Assembly: GCA_934622035.1 (NCBI GenBank) | Contig: CAKTVG010000012.1 | Span: 12,580-76,579, forward strand | Reading direction: 5' to 3' | Length of the DNA stretch: 64,000 bases | Origin: an uncultured Oscillospiraceae bacterium | GTDB lineage: Bacteria; Bacillota; Clostridia; Oscillospirales; Oscillospiraceae | Shown here: positions 1-8,264 of the stretch, piece by piece | How positions within the stretch are numbered: the stretch's first letter is position 1 | Layout: the number at the start of each line of letters is the position of its first letter | Position numbers and translations under genes: made by a program | The notes under the pieces: model-generated | Databases searched by the model: none | What the model was told of the DNA's origin: nothing | What the model saw: only the letters and a program-made list of their open reading frames with translations

Positions 1-1176
1 GAGAATGCGGTCATCGTGCTTACGAGCCTGCCCTATCTCTCGCAGGAGGCGCTCGGCGCAGTTCCCGCGGAACGCGTGCTGGAATACAACGCGGCGCTAC
101 GCGCCGTGGCCATGGGTGCGAATGTGCTCTATGCCGACCTTTACCGCGCACAGAGCCAGACGGCCTGGTCACAGGCTGCCGACGGCATGTCTCTCGGAAC
201 GATCGGCAACATTCTTGCGACCGGCGAGGTGCTGCAAACGCTCATGCGCGCCTGCACCTGTCTCTGCCAGGACGGCGCAAACCCGCTCACCACCTCCGCC
301 ATCAGTGCGGCGGCGCCGACGGAGGCTGCGCTGCAAGCCTTCCGGGAGGCCGCAACGGCCGAGGAGCTGGAGAAGGCTTTGCAGGAAGCACATCTGGGCG
401 TTTCCCTCAGTCTCTATAAGAGCATGGACACCAAGGGGCGTGCACAGACCGTTGAGACGCTGCTCACCGCTGACCGCAGCATTGCCGAAAACTATATGCT
501 GGCCGATCTGCTCGTAAACCTCGCCGCGGCGAAGACCGTCGGCGAAAGGACGCCCATGGAGCGCGCCAAAGCGGGCTTCCAGACCTATGTCGCCGTTGGC
601 GACAGCATCACCGAGGGCTGTATGGCCATCCATGCGCGCACGGATTCCTGGGTCGCGCACCTGTCGGAGCTGATCTCAGCGGCGCAGGGTTTCGAGCTCA
701 ACACGACCAACCGCGGCATCGGCGGCACGAAGATGTGCACCGAGCACCAGCATTTTCCTGCGGCCAAGGACACCGTGCAGCAGTACATTGTTCCCCTGAA
801 CCCGGATCTTGTGACCGTGGCCTACGGCATCAACGATTTCCACGCGGGCACGACGCTCGATACCTTCCTGAACGATTACCGCGCCTATCTGGAGGAGCTT
901 ACGGATTCCTGCCCGGACGCCGTGGTGATCGTGTGCGGCCTGTGCTGCAAGGGTAACGATCAGGACAGCACGCGCGTCAGGGAATGGAACAAGGCGCTGC
1001 GTGAGCTGGTCGAGGAATTTGGCCTGATCTACTGTGAGACCTATGACGATATGTACGGCGTGAACTGGATTCTTGCCGACGGCCTGCATCCGAACAATGC
1101 CGGCTATCGCATGATTGCAAGCACGGTTTTCCGCGCACTTAACGAAAACGTAAATTTGTCCGAGGAATCGGACTAA
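1..1176 (+). CDS. Tandem SGNH/GDSL hydrolase, 5'-truncated by the window edge
   Basis: The frame is open from base 1, so the true start lies outside the window; 391 residues are visible. Residues about 190-385 form a complete SGNH hydrolase domain: block I GDSITEG with nucleophile Ser202, a GINDF block, and DGLHPNNAG carrying Asp360 and His363. Residues 1 to about 105 look like the tail of a second, upstream SGNH domain (a VIVLTSLPYLS strand, then ADGMSLGTIGN where the final D-x-x-H block should be). The histidine position there reads Ser, so that first domain may be inactive. SGNH enzymes remove acyl groups from glycans or lipids; the substrate is unknown here. A lipoprotein and a wall-anchored protein follow closely, which suggests an extracellular glycan setting. 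Confidence 0.8.
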   Translation, partial: ENAVIVLTSLPYLSQEALGAVPAERVLEYNAALRAVAMGANVLYADLYRAQSQTAWSQAADGMSLGTIGNILATGEVLQTLMRACTCLCQDGANPLTTSAISAAAPTEAALQAFREAATAEELEKALQEAHLGVSLSLYKSMDTKGRAQTVETLLTADRSIAENYMLADLLVNLAAAKTVGERTPMERAKAGFQTYVAVGDSITEGCMAIHARTDSWVAHLSELISAAQGFELNTTNRGIGGTKMCTEHQHFPAAKDTVQQYIVPLNPDLVTVAYGINDFHAGTTLDTFLNDYRAYLEELTDSCPDAVVIVCGLCCKGNDQDSTRVREWNKALRELVEEFGLIYCETYDDMYGVNWILADGLHPNNAGYRMIASTVFRALNENVNLSEESD

Positions 1177-1201
1177 AATAAGCTTGAAAGGACGGACAAT
1201 T

Positions 1202-3007
1202 ATGAAAAAAGTCATTGCGATGCTGCTGGCCGTGCTTTTGCTTGCCTCCGCTGTGGCATGTCAGAAAACGCCAACGGAGGAATCAAAGGCCGGGGAGCCG
1301 GTCGAGCGCATACAGCTCGGCGACTGGTCTGCGACTGCGGACTGGACGGCCGAGGGCGAGCGCCTGACGGCAAACAGCAAGGCCGGCAGCTACGCCTGCA
1401 ACACCGCGCTGGAGCTTGAGGATGCCTTTGAGCTTTCCGTGGATGTGCAGCCCGGCGCGAGCCTCGAGGAGGCGGGCCTTGTCCTCGCGGACAAGAACGC
1501 GGCCATGATCGTGGATTTCCGCCTGGTCTATGCCGATGGTAAGGCCACCGTGAAGGGCAGCTACTCTCTCAACGACATGCAGAAGGAGATCCTGACCTCC
1601 GATGCCTTTGCCGCTGACGGCGCGCTGACGCTCAAGGTCAGCAAGGAAGCGGGCAACCGCAAGCTGAGCTTCAGCGTGGCAAATGCTTCCGGCGAGCTGT
1701 TTGCCGCCGAGGCCGAGGAAATCCCCTCCCTTGTCGCGCGCTCCATCAAGTGGGGCGGCGTGTACGCCAAGGGCGAGGCCGCATTTGAAAGCTACTCCGT
1801 TGAGACGGAGGATCCCATCGCCATGCAGACGGTCAGCCCCATTGACCCGCAGCCGCATGTGGAAAATGAAAATTACATCTTCTCCTACGGTGCGATCTGC
1901 AACAAGGATGCCGACGGTAACGACCTCATCATCGTGGACAATCAGGAGGGTGAGGCCGCCGCGTGGAATACGAACTATCTGCTCGGCAGCGCATGGACGA
2001 TCAAGGCACGCGCACAGGTTGGCAACTGCCGCGAGGGCACCGGCGGCGCACGCTTCGCCCTGCTTGGCGAGGATAACAATACCATGCTGGCGCTCGTGAC
2101 CTGCCGCGTGGATCCGATCAGCCTGTCTCTCATGTTTGAAAACGCGCAGGACGGCACCAACAACTGGGCGACTACCGCAGGCGCAAGCAAGTGGTACAGC
2201 CTGACCACGCCTGCCTTTGACATCATTATCACGCGTCACGCGGGCGAAAACTGCCTGTACATCCAGATCTCCGACGTGAACGGTGAGGTGCTCCACTCCG
2301 TGCAGACCTCCGACTATCCCGCGGGCGTGCTCGACGCCGCGAAGCACTTCGGCTTCTGCGTCTGGCAGACCCAGACCCAGTACAGCAACATTGAGGTCGA
2401 TACCGAAAACAGTGTGGACATCGAGGTTATCGACCGCAGCTTCATCGATGGCATCACCGACGAGCAGTACATGAGCTTCGACCGCAAGCAGACGACCGAC
2501 GCATGGGACATCATGCCTGAGGCTTACTATCAGCCCGGCAGCCAGACCGGCGACGCGCTCCTGCTGAACTCCGAGGGCGACCTGACCGTCACGGCCAAGC
2601 AGGCGCTCGGCAGCGATTTCTCCGTCAGCATGGATGTCAACTATCTTTTGAACTACGACAACACCAACCACACGCGCCTGTTCTTCCGCGGCGAAAACCA
2701 GACGCTCCCGTTCATCGTTGACCTGCGCAGCATGGTCGGCACCTGGATCCTCGGCGCGCAGTACCAGCTCAACGGCGAATGGACGGACAACATCTTCCCG
2801 GACGCGACCGGCACACTGCTGGACGACGACTTCCGCATCGAGATCACCAAGACGGCGCAGACCATCCGTGTCCGCCTGCTCGACACCGACGGAAGTGTCC
2901 TGATGGACGAGGAAGCGTCCGATTTCCCCGGCATCAACGACATTCGCTATCTGGAGATTCACAGCGCTTCGACGATTACCATTCTGGACAACATCGATAT
3001 TCACTGA
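1202..3007 (+). CDS. Predicted lipoprotein with beta-sandwich-like repeats
   Basis: This 601-residue protein begins MKKVIAMLLAVLLLASAVAC, a lipoprotein signal peptide ending in Cys20 (AVAC lipobox). ATG 1202 is preferred over the in-frame TTG at 1184 because AAGGAC precedes it and the signal peptide starts there. The mature part has three stretches of similar texture (about residues 40-200, 215-400, 425-600). Each alternates beta-strand-like segments with phrases such as FELSVDVQ, FDIIITRH and FRIEITK. This recalls the 3-keto-disaccharide hydrolase/LamG-like beta-sandwich class, by inference only. The next gene carries comparable repeats. It probably sits on the outer membrane face and binds or presents glycan. 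Function is not established. Confidence 0.7.
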   Translation: MKKVIAMLLAVLLLASAVACQKTPTEESKAGEPVERIQLGDWSATADWTAEGERLTANSKAGSYACNTALELEDAFELSVDVQPGASLEEAGLVLADKNAAMIVDFRLVYADGKATVKGSYSLNDMQKEILTSDAFAADGALTLKVSKEAGNRKLSFSVANASGELFAAEAEEIPSLVARSIKWGGVYAKGEAAFESYSVETEDPIAMQTVSPIDPQPHVENENYIFSYGAICNKDADGNDLIIVDNQEGEAAAWNTNYLLGSAWTIKARAQVGNCREGTGGARFALLGEDNNTMLALVTCRVDPISLSLMFENAQDGTNNWATTAGASKWYSLTTPAFDIIITRHAGENCLYIQISDVNGEVLHSVQTSDYPAGVLDAAKHFGFCVWQTQTQYSNIEVDTENSVDIEVIDRSFIDGITDEQYMSFDRKQTTDAWDIMPEAYYQPGSQTGDALLLNSEGDLTVTAKQALGSDFSVSMDVNYLLNYDNTNHTRLFFRGENQTLPFIVDLRSMVGTWILGAQYQLNGEWTDNIFPDATGTLLDDDFRIEITKTAQTIRVRLLDTDGSVLMDEEASDFPGINDIRYLEIHSASTITILDNIDIH

Positions 3008-3074
3008 TCGTTTTTAGCGGAAAACGATAGATTCCCCGTCCGCTTAATCATAATGTAATGAGGAGGAACCAGTG

Positions 3075-6000
3075 ATGAAAAAATTGATCGCATTGCTCTT
3101 AGCGGTAGTGCTCTGCCTTGGATGCTTTGTGCTGCCCGCAGCCGCAGGAGAGGCTGAATGGCGCCTGTCCAACGCGGAGGAGACCGAAAGCGGCCTGCGT
3201 GTGGGCAAGGAAAACGAGGAGGGCTGCGCCTACTACGTTACGAGCAAGGCAGGCAGCCAGTGGACGCTCTCCGCCGACGTGACGGCCAGCATCTACAACG
3301 GCGGCGTTGGTACCGTTTCCCTGGCGCTGGGCACGGGCGAGAAGGACAGCATGGGCCTCGCGGGCCTGCTGAACTTCGCCATCTGGAACAGCGACGAATT
3401 CGGCATGTATCAGATCTGGTACAATGGCTTCCAGGAAATCTACAACGGCCAGTGGGTGGACTGCAACGGAGCCCAGCCCGTCGGCGGCGATGAGAGCAAC
3501 AAAAAAGCGCTCACCAGCAAAACCTTCAAGCTGACGGTTGTGCGCGAGGAGGGCAAAAACTGCCTGAACGTGCGCATTCAGACTGCCGAGGGCGTGGACG
3601 TCCTGAACTTCACCACGGGCGATATGGAAGAGAGTGTCATGCAGAGCGTGACCTACCTCGGCCTGCGCACCTGGAGCGCGGATGCACAAATCAACAACTT
3701 CAGCCTTTCGGCCAGCGCGTCGAGCCTACAGCCGGTCGAGCCGTCTTGGAAGCTCATCAACGCAGCCGAGACGGAAACCGGGTTGACGCTGGGCAAGGAA
3801 AATGAAGAAGCCTACGCCTACTACATCGCAAACAAGGCAGGCAGCCAGTGGACGCTTTCTGCCGACGTGACGGCCAGCATCTATAACGGCAATGCCGGCA
3901 GCTTCTCCCTGGCGCTGGGCACGGGCGAGAAGGACAGCATGGGCCTCGCGGGTCTGCTGAACTTCGCCATCTGGAACAGCGACGAATACGGCATGTATCA
4001 GATCTGGTACAACGGCTTCCAGGAAATTTACAACGGCCAGTGGGTGGACTGCAACGGAGCCCAGCCCGTTGGTGGCGATGAGAGCAACAAAAAAGCGCTC
4101 ACCAGCAAAACCTTCAAGCTGACGGTCGTGCGCGAGGAGGGCAAAAACTGCCTGAACGTGCGCATTCAGACCGCCGAGGGAGTGGACGTCCTGAACTTTA
4201 CCACGGGCGACATGGAAGAGAGCGTTATGCAGAGCGTGACCTATCTCGGCCTGCGCACCTGGAGCGCCGACGCGCAGATCAGCAGCTTCAGCCTCAAGGA
4301 TGAGGCCACCGATCTTACCCCGCCCGCACCGCCCACGCCGCCTACGCCGGGCGAATCCGAATGGCAACTTGTCTATGCAGTCGAGACGGAGGATGGTCTG
4401 CTTGTGGGCGAGGACCACGAAAATGCCTGCGCCTACTATGTCGGCCAAAAGACGGGCAGCCAATGGACGATTTCCGCCGACGTAACGGCCAGTATTTACA
4501 ACGGCAATGCGGGCGTGTTCTCTCTGGCGCTTGCGACAGGCGAGAAGGACAGCATGGGCCTCGCGGGCCTGCTGAACTTCAACATCTGGAACAGCGACGA
4601 ATACGGCATGTACCAGATCTGGTACAACGGCTTCCAGGAAATTTACAACGGCCAGTGGGTGGACTGCAACGGCTCTCAGCCCGTCGGCGGCGACGAGAGC
4701 AACAAGATGCCGCTCACGAGCAAGACCTTCAAGGTGACCATTGTGCGCGAGGAGGGCAAGAACTGCCTGAACGTCCTGATTCAGGATGCGCAGGGCAAGA
4801 GCGTCCTGCATTTCACCACGGGCAGCATGGACGAGAGCGTCATGCAGAGCGTGACCTATCTCGGCCTGCGCACCTGGAGCGCCGAGGCGCAGATTACCAA
4901 CTTCAGCTTCAAGAACGAGGCGACGGATATCACGCCGCCCACGCCGGTCGAGTCCAACTGGAAGCTTATCAATGCGGTTGAGGCCGGAAGCGGCGTCAAC
5001 CTCGGCGGAAAGAACGAAGAGGCCTATGCTTACTACATTGCCGGCAAGGTGGGTGCCCAGTGGACGCTGACCGCCGACGTGACCGCAGACATCTTTGACG
5101 GCGAGCCGGGCGGCTTCTCCGTGGCGCTTGCCGCCGGCGACAAGGACAATCCGGCGCTGGCTGCGCTGCTGAACTTTAACGTCTGGAGCAGCGATCAGTA
5201 CGGCATGTATCAGATCTGGTACAACGGCTTCCAGGAAATCCTCAACGGCCAGTGGGTCGACTGCAACGGTTCTCAGCCCGTCGGCGGCGAGGAAAGCAAC
5301 AAAAAGCCGCTAACGAGCAGAACCTTCAGGCTGACCGTGGCGCGCGAGGAGGGCAAGAACTGCCTGCACGTTCTGATCCAGGACGCCGAGGGCAAGACGG
5401 TTCTGAACTTTGTCACGGGCGACATGGACGCGGCGCTGCTGAACGAGGTCTCCTATCTCGGCGTGCGCACATGGTCCTCCAAGGCAGAGGTACGCAGCTT
5501 CAAACTCTCCGATTCCGGCGAAGGCGTTCCCTATCCCGTCCGGAAAACATGGAAGGTGGACAACGCGACCGCGAGCGGCTCCAGCGTGAGCCTGGGCGGC
5601 AAGAACGCGGAATCCATGGCCTACTACGTCGGAAGACAGCTGGGCGGCGCATGGGTGATGAGTGCGGATGTCAACGCGGATATCTATAACGGCGAGCCGG
5701 GCCGCTTCTCCGTTATGCTCGGCAGCGGCGACGCAGAGAATGTAAATCTGGTTGCCCTGTTGAACCTCAATACCTGGAACAGCGAGCAGCACAACATGTA
5801 TCAGGTCTGGTATGCGGGCTTCCAGCAGCTCAAAAACGGCCAGTGGTTAGACCGCAACGGCTCCGAGCCTGCAAACGGCGCGGAACAGACCAAGAAGGCG
5901 CTGACCGATAAGACCTTCAAGCTGATCGTCGAGAAGAAGCAGGGTGAGAACTTCCTGCGCGTCATCATCAAGGACGCGAAGGGCAATACCGTTTCGAGCT

Positions 6001-6224
6001 TCATGACCGGCGAGCTGGATGCAGACGTCATGAACAGCGTCAGCTATGTCGGCCTGCGGACTTACAGCGCCAAGGCAGAGGTCACGAACTTCTCCGTCGG
6101 CACGGACTATCCGGCAACGGGTGACGGAATGCAGTTTGCGTGGCTTGCGCTGGCGATGCTCATGAGCGCTGCGGCGCTTCTGGCCGTGCTTGCGCTCAAA
6201 AAGCGCGCTGCTCGTCAATTCTGA
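3075..6224 (+). CDS. Cell-wall-anchored protein with five tandem ~190-residue repeats
   Basis: This 1049-residue secreted protein has a signal peptide (MKKLIALLLAVVLCLGCFVL, then PAAAGEAEW), five tandem repeats, and a C-terminal sorting signal: YPATGD, a hydrophobic stretch and a KKRAARQF tail. The repeats lie at about 3156-3715, 3747-4300, 4360-4910, 4960-5510 and 5548-6090. Each opens with W-x-L/V-x-x-A, contains MYQIWYNGFQEI and GQWVDCNG, and ends with YLGLRTWSA. Repeats 1 and 2 are almost identical even in DNA, which points to recent duplication; repeats 4 and 5 have diverged most. Short proline-rich linkers (PAPPTPPTP) separate some. AGGAGG lies 8 nt before ATG 3075. The repeat is not one I recognise; a beta-sandwich adhesin or glycan-binding module is a guess. 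Confidence 0.85.
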   Translation: MKKLIALLLAVVLCLGCFVLPAAAGEAEWRLSNAEETESGLRVGKENEEGCAYYVTSKAGSQWTLSADVTASIYNGGVGTVSLALGTGEKDSMGLAGLLNFAIWNSDEFGMYQIWYNGFQEIYNGQWVDCNGAQPVGGDESNKKALTSKTFKLTVVREEGKNCLNVRIQTAEGVDVLNFTTGDMEESVMQSVTYLGLRTWSADAQINNFSLSASASSLQPVEPSWKLINAAETETGLTLGKENEEAYAYYIANKAGSQWTLSADVTASIYNGNAGSFSLALGTGEKDSMGLAGLLNFAIWNSDEYGMYQIWYNGFQEIYNGQWVDCNGAQPVGGDESNKKALTSKTFKLTVVREEGKNCLNVRIQTAEGVDVLNFTTGDMEESVMQSVTYLGLRTWSADAQISSFSLKDEATDLTPPAPPTPPTPGESEWQLVYAVETEDGLLVGEDHENACAYYVGQKTGSQWTISADVTASIYNGNAGVFSLALATGEKDSMGLAGLLNFNIWNSDEYGMYQIWYNGFQEIYNGQWVDCNGSQPVGGDESNKMPLTSKTFKVTIVREEGKNCLNVLIQDAQGKSVLHFTTGSMDESVMQSVTYLGLRTWSAEAQITNFSFKNEATDITPPTPVESNWKLINAVEAGSGVNLGGKNEEAYAYYIAGKVGAQWTLTADVTADIFDGEPGGFSVALAAGDKDNPALAALLNFNVWSSDQYGMYQIWYNGFQEILNGQWVDCNGSQPVGGEESNKKPLTSRTFRLTVAREEGKNCLHVLIQDAEGKTVLNFVTGDMDAALLNEVSYLGVRTWSSKAEVRSFKLSDSGEGVPYPVRKTWKVDNATASGSSVSLGGKNAESMAYYVGRQLGGAWVMSADVNADIYNGEPGRFSVMLGSGDAENVNLVALLNLNTWNSEQHNMYQVWYAGFQQLKNGQWLDRNGSEPANGAEQTKKALTDKTFKLIVEKKQGENFLRVIIKDAKGNTVSSFMTGELDADVMNSVSYVGLRTYSAKAEVTNFSVGTDYPATGDGMQFAWLALAMLMSAAALLAVLALKKRAARQF

Positions 6225-6240
6225 GAAATTCTAACTGCGG

Positions 6241-6272
6241 AGGGCACATGAATCTGCGGATTTATGTGCCCT
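6241..6272 (+). other. Intercistronic hairpin between wall protein and GH76 gene
   Basis: A 14-bp stem with one G-U pair forms from 6241-6254 and 6259-6272 around the loop TGCG. No U-run follows, so it is not a classical terminator. It could stabilise the upstream mRNA or set the ratio between the abundant wall protein and the downstream enzyme. An ATG within the 3' arm (6264) is in frame with the next gene but is probably not used. Confidence 0.5.
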
Positions 6273-6296
6273 TCGGTATCATTTGGAGGATGCACG

Positions 6297-7592
6297 ATGT
6301 GTGCAAATGAACTGCTCGAACGAGCAAAAACCGCTGCGGACACCGCATTTTCCGATGCACTGAGGCATTACTGGAAGAAAACAAGCGCGTATTGCTGCTT
6401 TGCCAACGAATATAAGGAGGGGCGCGACACACTCAGCGAGCTTGCGTGGAACTTCGTGATGATGCTGCTGGCCTTTGAGACGTATTACGGCGCAAGCGGC
6501 GACGAGCGCGTGAAGCGCTGCGTCCGTGCGCAGATGCAGACGTACTACGAGCACAGCTCAGAGGCGTTCTTTCTTGCAACAGGCTGCGGCAGCAATCCGG
6601 CGCACGACGACGCTGCGTGGACGGCCATGGGCTTTCTCGTGGCGCACCGCCTGACCGGCGACGAAAGGGCGCTGCAATATGCACGGCAGATGATTGAGCG
6701 GGCCTATGACTACTGGCAGGACGGCTTGACGGCAAACGGCCTGTGGTACAGCTATCCGCAGGATAACAACGGTCACCCGCAGGTCAAGAGCATCTACTGC
6801 GCGGGCCTGATCCTGTCAGAATTGGAGTATTATGAAAAAACACGCGGCACGCCGCAGGAGGACGTGCAGCTCCATCAAAGAACGCTGGCGCTCTATGAAT
6901 GGGTCGAGACGCATCTGCGACGCGATGGCACGCGCGTCTGGGACGGCCGCCGCTATGATGACTGCGACGCGCTGTACTACTGCGATTTTGTCGAGGAAAA
7001 CGGTGCCTGCCATCCCCGCCAGTGTGAGGACACGGCACACATCGTGCAGTGCCAGAGCTGGACGAGCCTGTTCGGCAACATGGCGATGGCCGTCATCAAT
7101 CTGCGCCTGCACCGACTGACGGGGCGGGCGGAATATCTGCACAGAGGACTGGCAACAGCCGACGCGCTGATCAGGACGGAGTTCAATCACGCGGGCTGCT
7201 TCTTAAATGACCGCGATGCGTGGACAAACACGGCCTTTCTTGGCTTCTTTGTCCGGGAGGTGCTGCCGCAGGCCGACCCGGAGCTGGGCAGAATGCTTCT
7301 GCGGACGGCAGACGCAATTTTGAAAAATGCCTGCTTCGAGGACGGATTTTACAGCTCAGACTGGGACGGCAGCGGCGCATGGCTGCGGGATGATACCTGC
7401 GGCGAGCATACGCTCTGGATTCCGGCCAATGCAACGACGATGCACGTTCTGTTCGCAGCCTATGCGGCGCTGCAAAACGGCACGATTGCGGTCACGGAAA
7501 ACGAAGCTGCGCTTCTTTCGGAACGCCGCGAGCGGCGCCTTCCGGCGCAGTGCGCCGCGCTTGCATGGATTGACGCGGCTGCGGCGGTATGA
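6297..7592 (+). CDS. GH76-like (alpha/alpha)6-barrel glycoside hydrolase
   Basis: A 431-residue protein without a signal peptide. It shows the helical-barrel pattern of GH76 (alpha-1,6-mannanase family): PAHDDAAW at residues 102-108 supplies the adjacent Asp104-Asp105 pair typical of the family catalytic dyad. This is followed by HRLTGDERALQYARQM and SYPQDNNGHPQVKSIYCAGL. ATG 6297 is chosen because TTTGGAGGA lies just upstream; an in-frame ATG at 6264 lacks a site. Absence of a secretion signal suggests it works on imported oligosaccharides, or that export is non-classical. YesL and GH13 genes follow directly, consistent with a sugar-degradation cluster. A GH88/GH105-type fold is the main alternative. 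Confidence 0.65.
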   Translation: MCANELLERAKTAADTAFSDALRHYWKKTSAYCCFANEYKEGRDTLSELAWNFVMMLLAFETYYGASGDERVKRCVRAQMQTYYEHSSEAFFLATGCGSNPAHDDAAWTAMGFLVAHRLTGDERALQYARQMIERAYDYWQDGLTANGLWYSYPQDNNGHPQVKSIYCAGLILSELEYYEKTRGTPQEDVQLHQRTLALYEWVETHLRRDGTRVWDGRRYDDCDALYYCDFVEENGACHPRQCEDTAHIVQCQSWTSLFGNMAMAVINLRLHRLTGRAEYLHRGLATADALIRTEFNHAGCFLNDRDAWTNTAFLGFFVREVLPQADPELGRMLLRTADAILKNACFEDGFYSSDWDGSGAWLRDDTCGEHTLWIPANATTMHVLFAAYAALQNGTIAVTENEAALLSERRERRLPAQCAALAWIDAAAAV

Positions 7593-7623
7593 TATACTCG
7601 CAGGAGAAAGGCGGGAAGGGGAA

Positions 7624-8247
7624 ATGAGATTATTCAGCTATGACGGCGTTCTGGCACAGGCCGCGCGAGCAATCTGGCGGCTGCTGGTGCTGAACTTCTG
7701 CTTCGCTGTGTGCTGCCTGCCGGTCGTGACCGCGGGCGCGTCGATCACGGCGCTTTACAGCGTGTTTTTAAATCAATCGACGGAATCCGGAAGCTTTCTC
7801 CGCTTTTTCCGCGCGTTTCGCGAGAATTTCCGGCAGGCGACCTACCTCTGGCTGGTCTGCCTTGCGTTTTTCGCCGTGCTGGGCGCGGACGTTTTTCTGC
7901 TGCTGACTTATCGCTTCCCCGGCGCGGCGGCCGTGAAAATTCTCACGGCTATTCTCGCCGGACTGGCGCTGTCCGTGCAGGCGTTCCTGTTCCCCCTCGC
8001 GGCACATTATGAAAATTCAACCCGCCGGACGTGGCGCAATGCTCTTGTGCTGGGCCTGAGCATGCTTCCCTACGGCGTGGTGATGCCCGCGATTTCGCTG
8101 CTGCCGCTGATCGTCTTCTGGATTGATCTGGATCTGACGGTGATCGTGCTGGCCGTGTGGCTCCCGCTCGGCGGCGCGCTGGCGGCGCAGGTGAACTCGT
8201 GGATGCTCAAACGCATTTTTGCAAAGCTCCAACCGCAGGACGGTTGA
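7624..8247 (+). CDS. YesL-family (DUF624) membrane protein
   Basis: This 207-residue integral membrane protein has about five hydrophobic segments. Its opening is typical of YesL/DUF624 proteins: MRLFSYDGVL, then IWRLLVLNFCFAVCCLPVVT with the conserved P-V-T-A-G and an ALYSVFL helix. Family members usually sit beside glycan-use genes and sugar ABC transporters in Firmicutes, and their biochemical role is unclear. Here it lies 31 nt after the GH76-like gene and 17 nt before the GH13 gene, so all three are probably one transcript. Confidence 0.8.
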   Translation: MRLFSYDGVLAQAARAIWRLLVLNFCFAVCCLPVVTAGASITALYSVFLNQSTESGSFLRFFRAFRENFRQATYLWLVCLAFFAVLGADVFLLLTYRFPGAAAVKILTAILAGLALSVQAFLFPLAAHYENSTRRTWRNALVLGLSMLPYGVVMPAISLLPLIVFWIDLDLTVIVLAVWLPLGGALAAQVNSWMLKRIFAKLQPQDG

Positions 8248-8264
8248 GATTGGAGGACTATTTT

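Noticed and set aside
1283..3004. A 573-codon open frame antisense to the lipoprotein gene
   Set aside because: Low-complexity, valine- and arginine-rich translation without motifs; shadow of the plus-strand gene.
3075..6224. CRISPR-like repetition
   Set aside because: The repeats are coding, about 560-600 bp long and in frame; no short repeat-spacer pattern occurs anywhere in the window.
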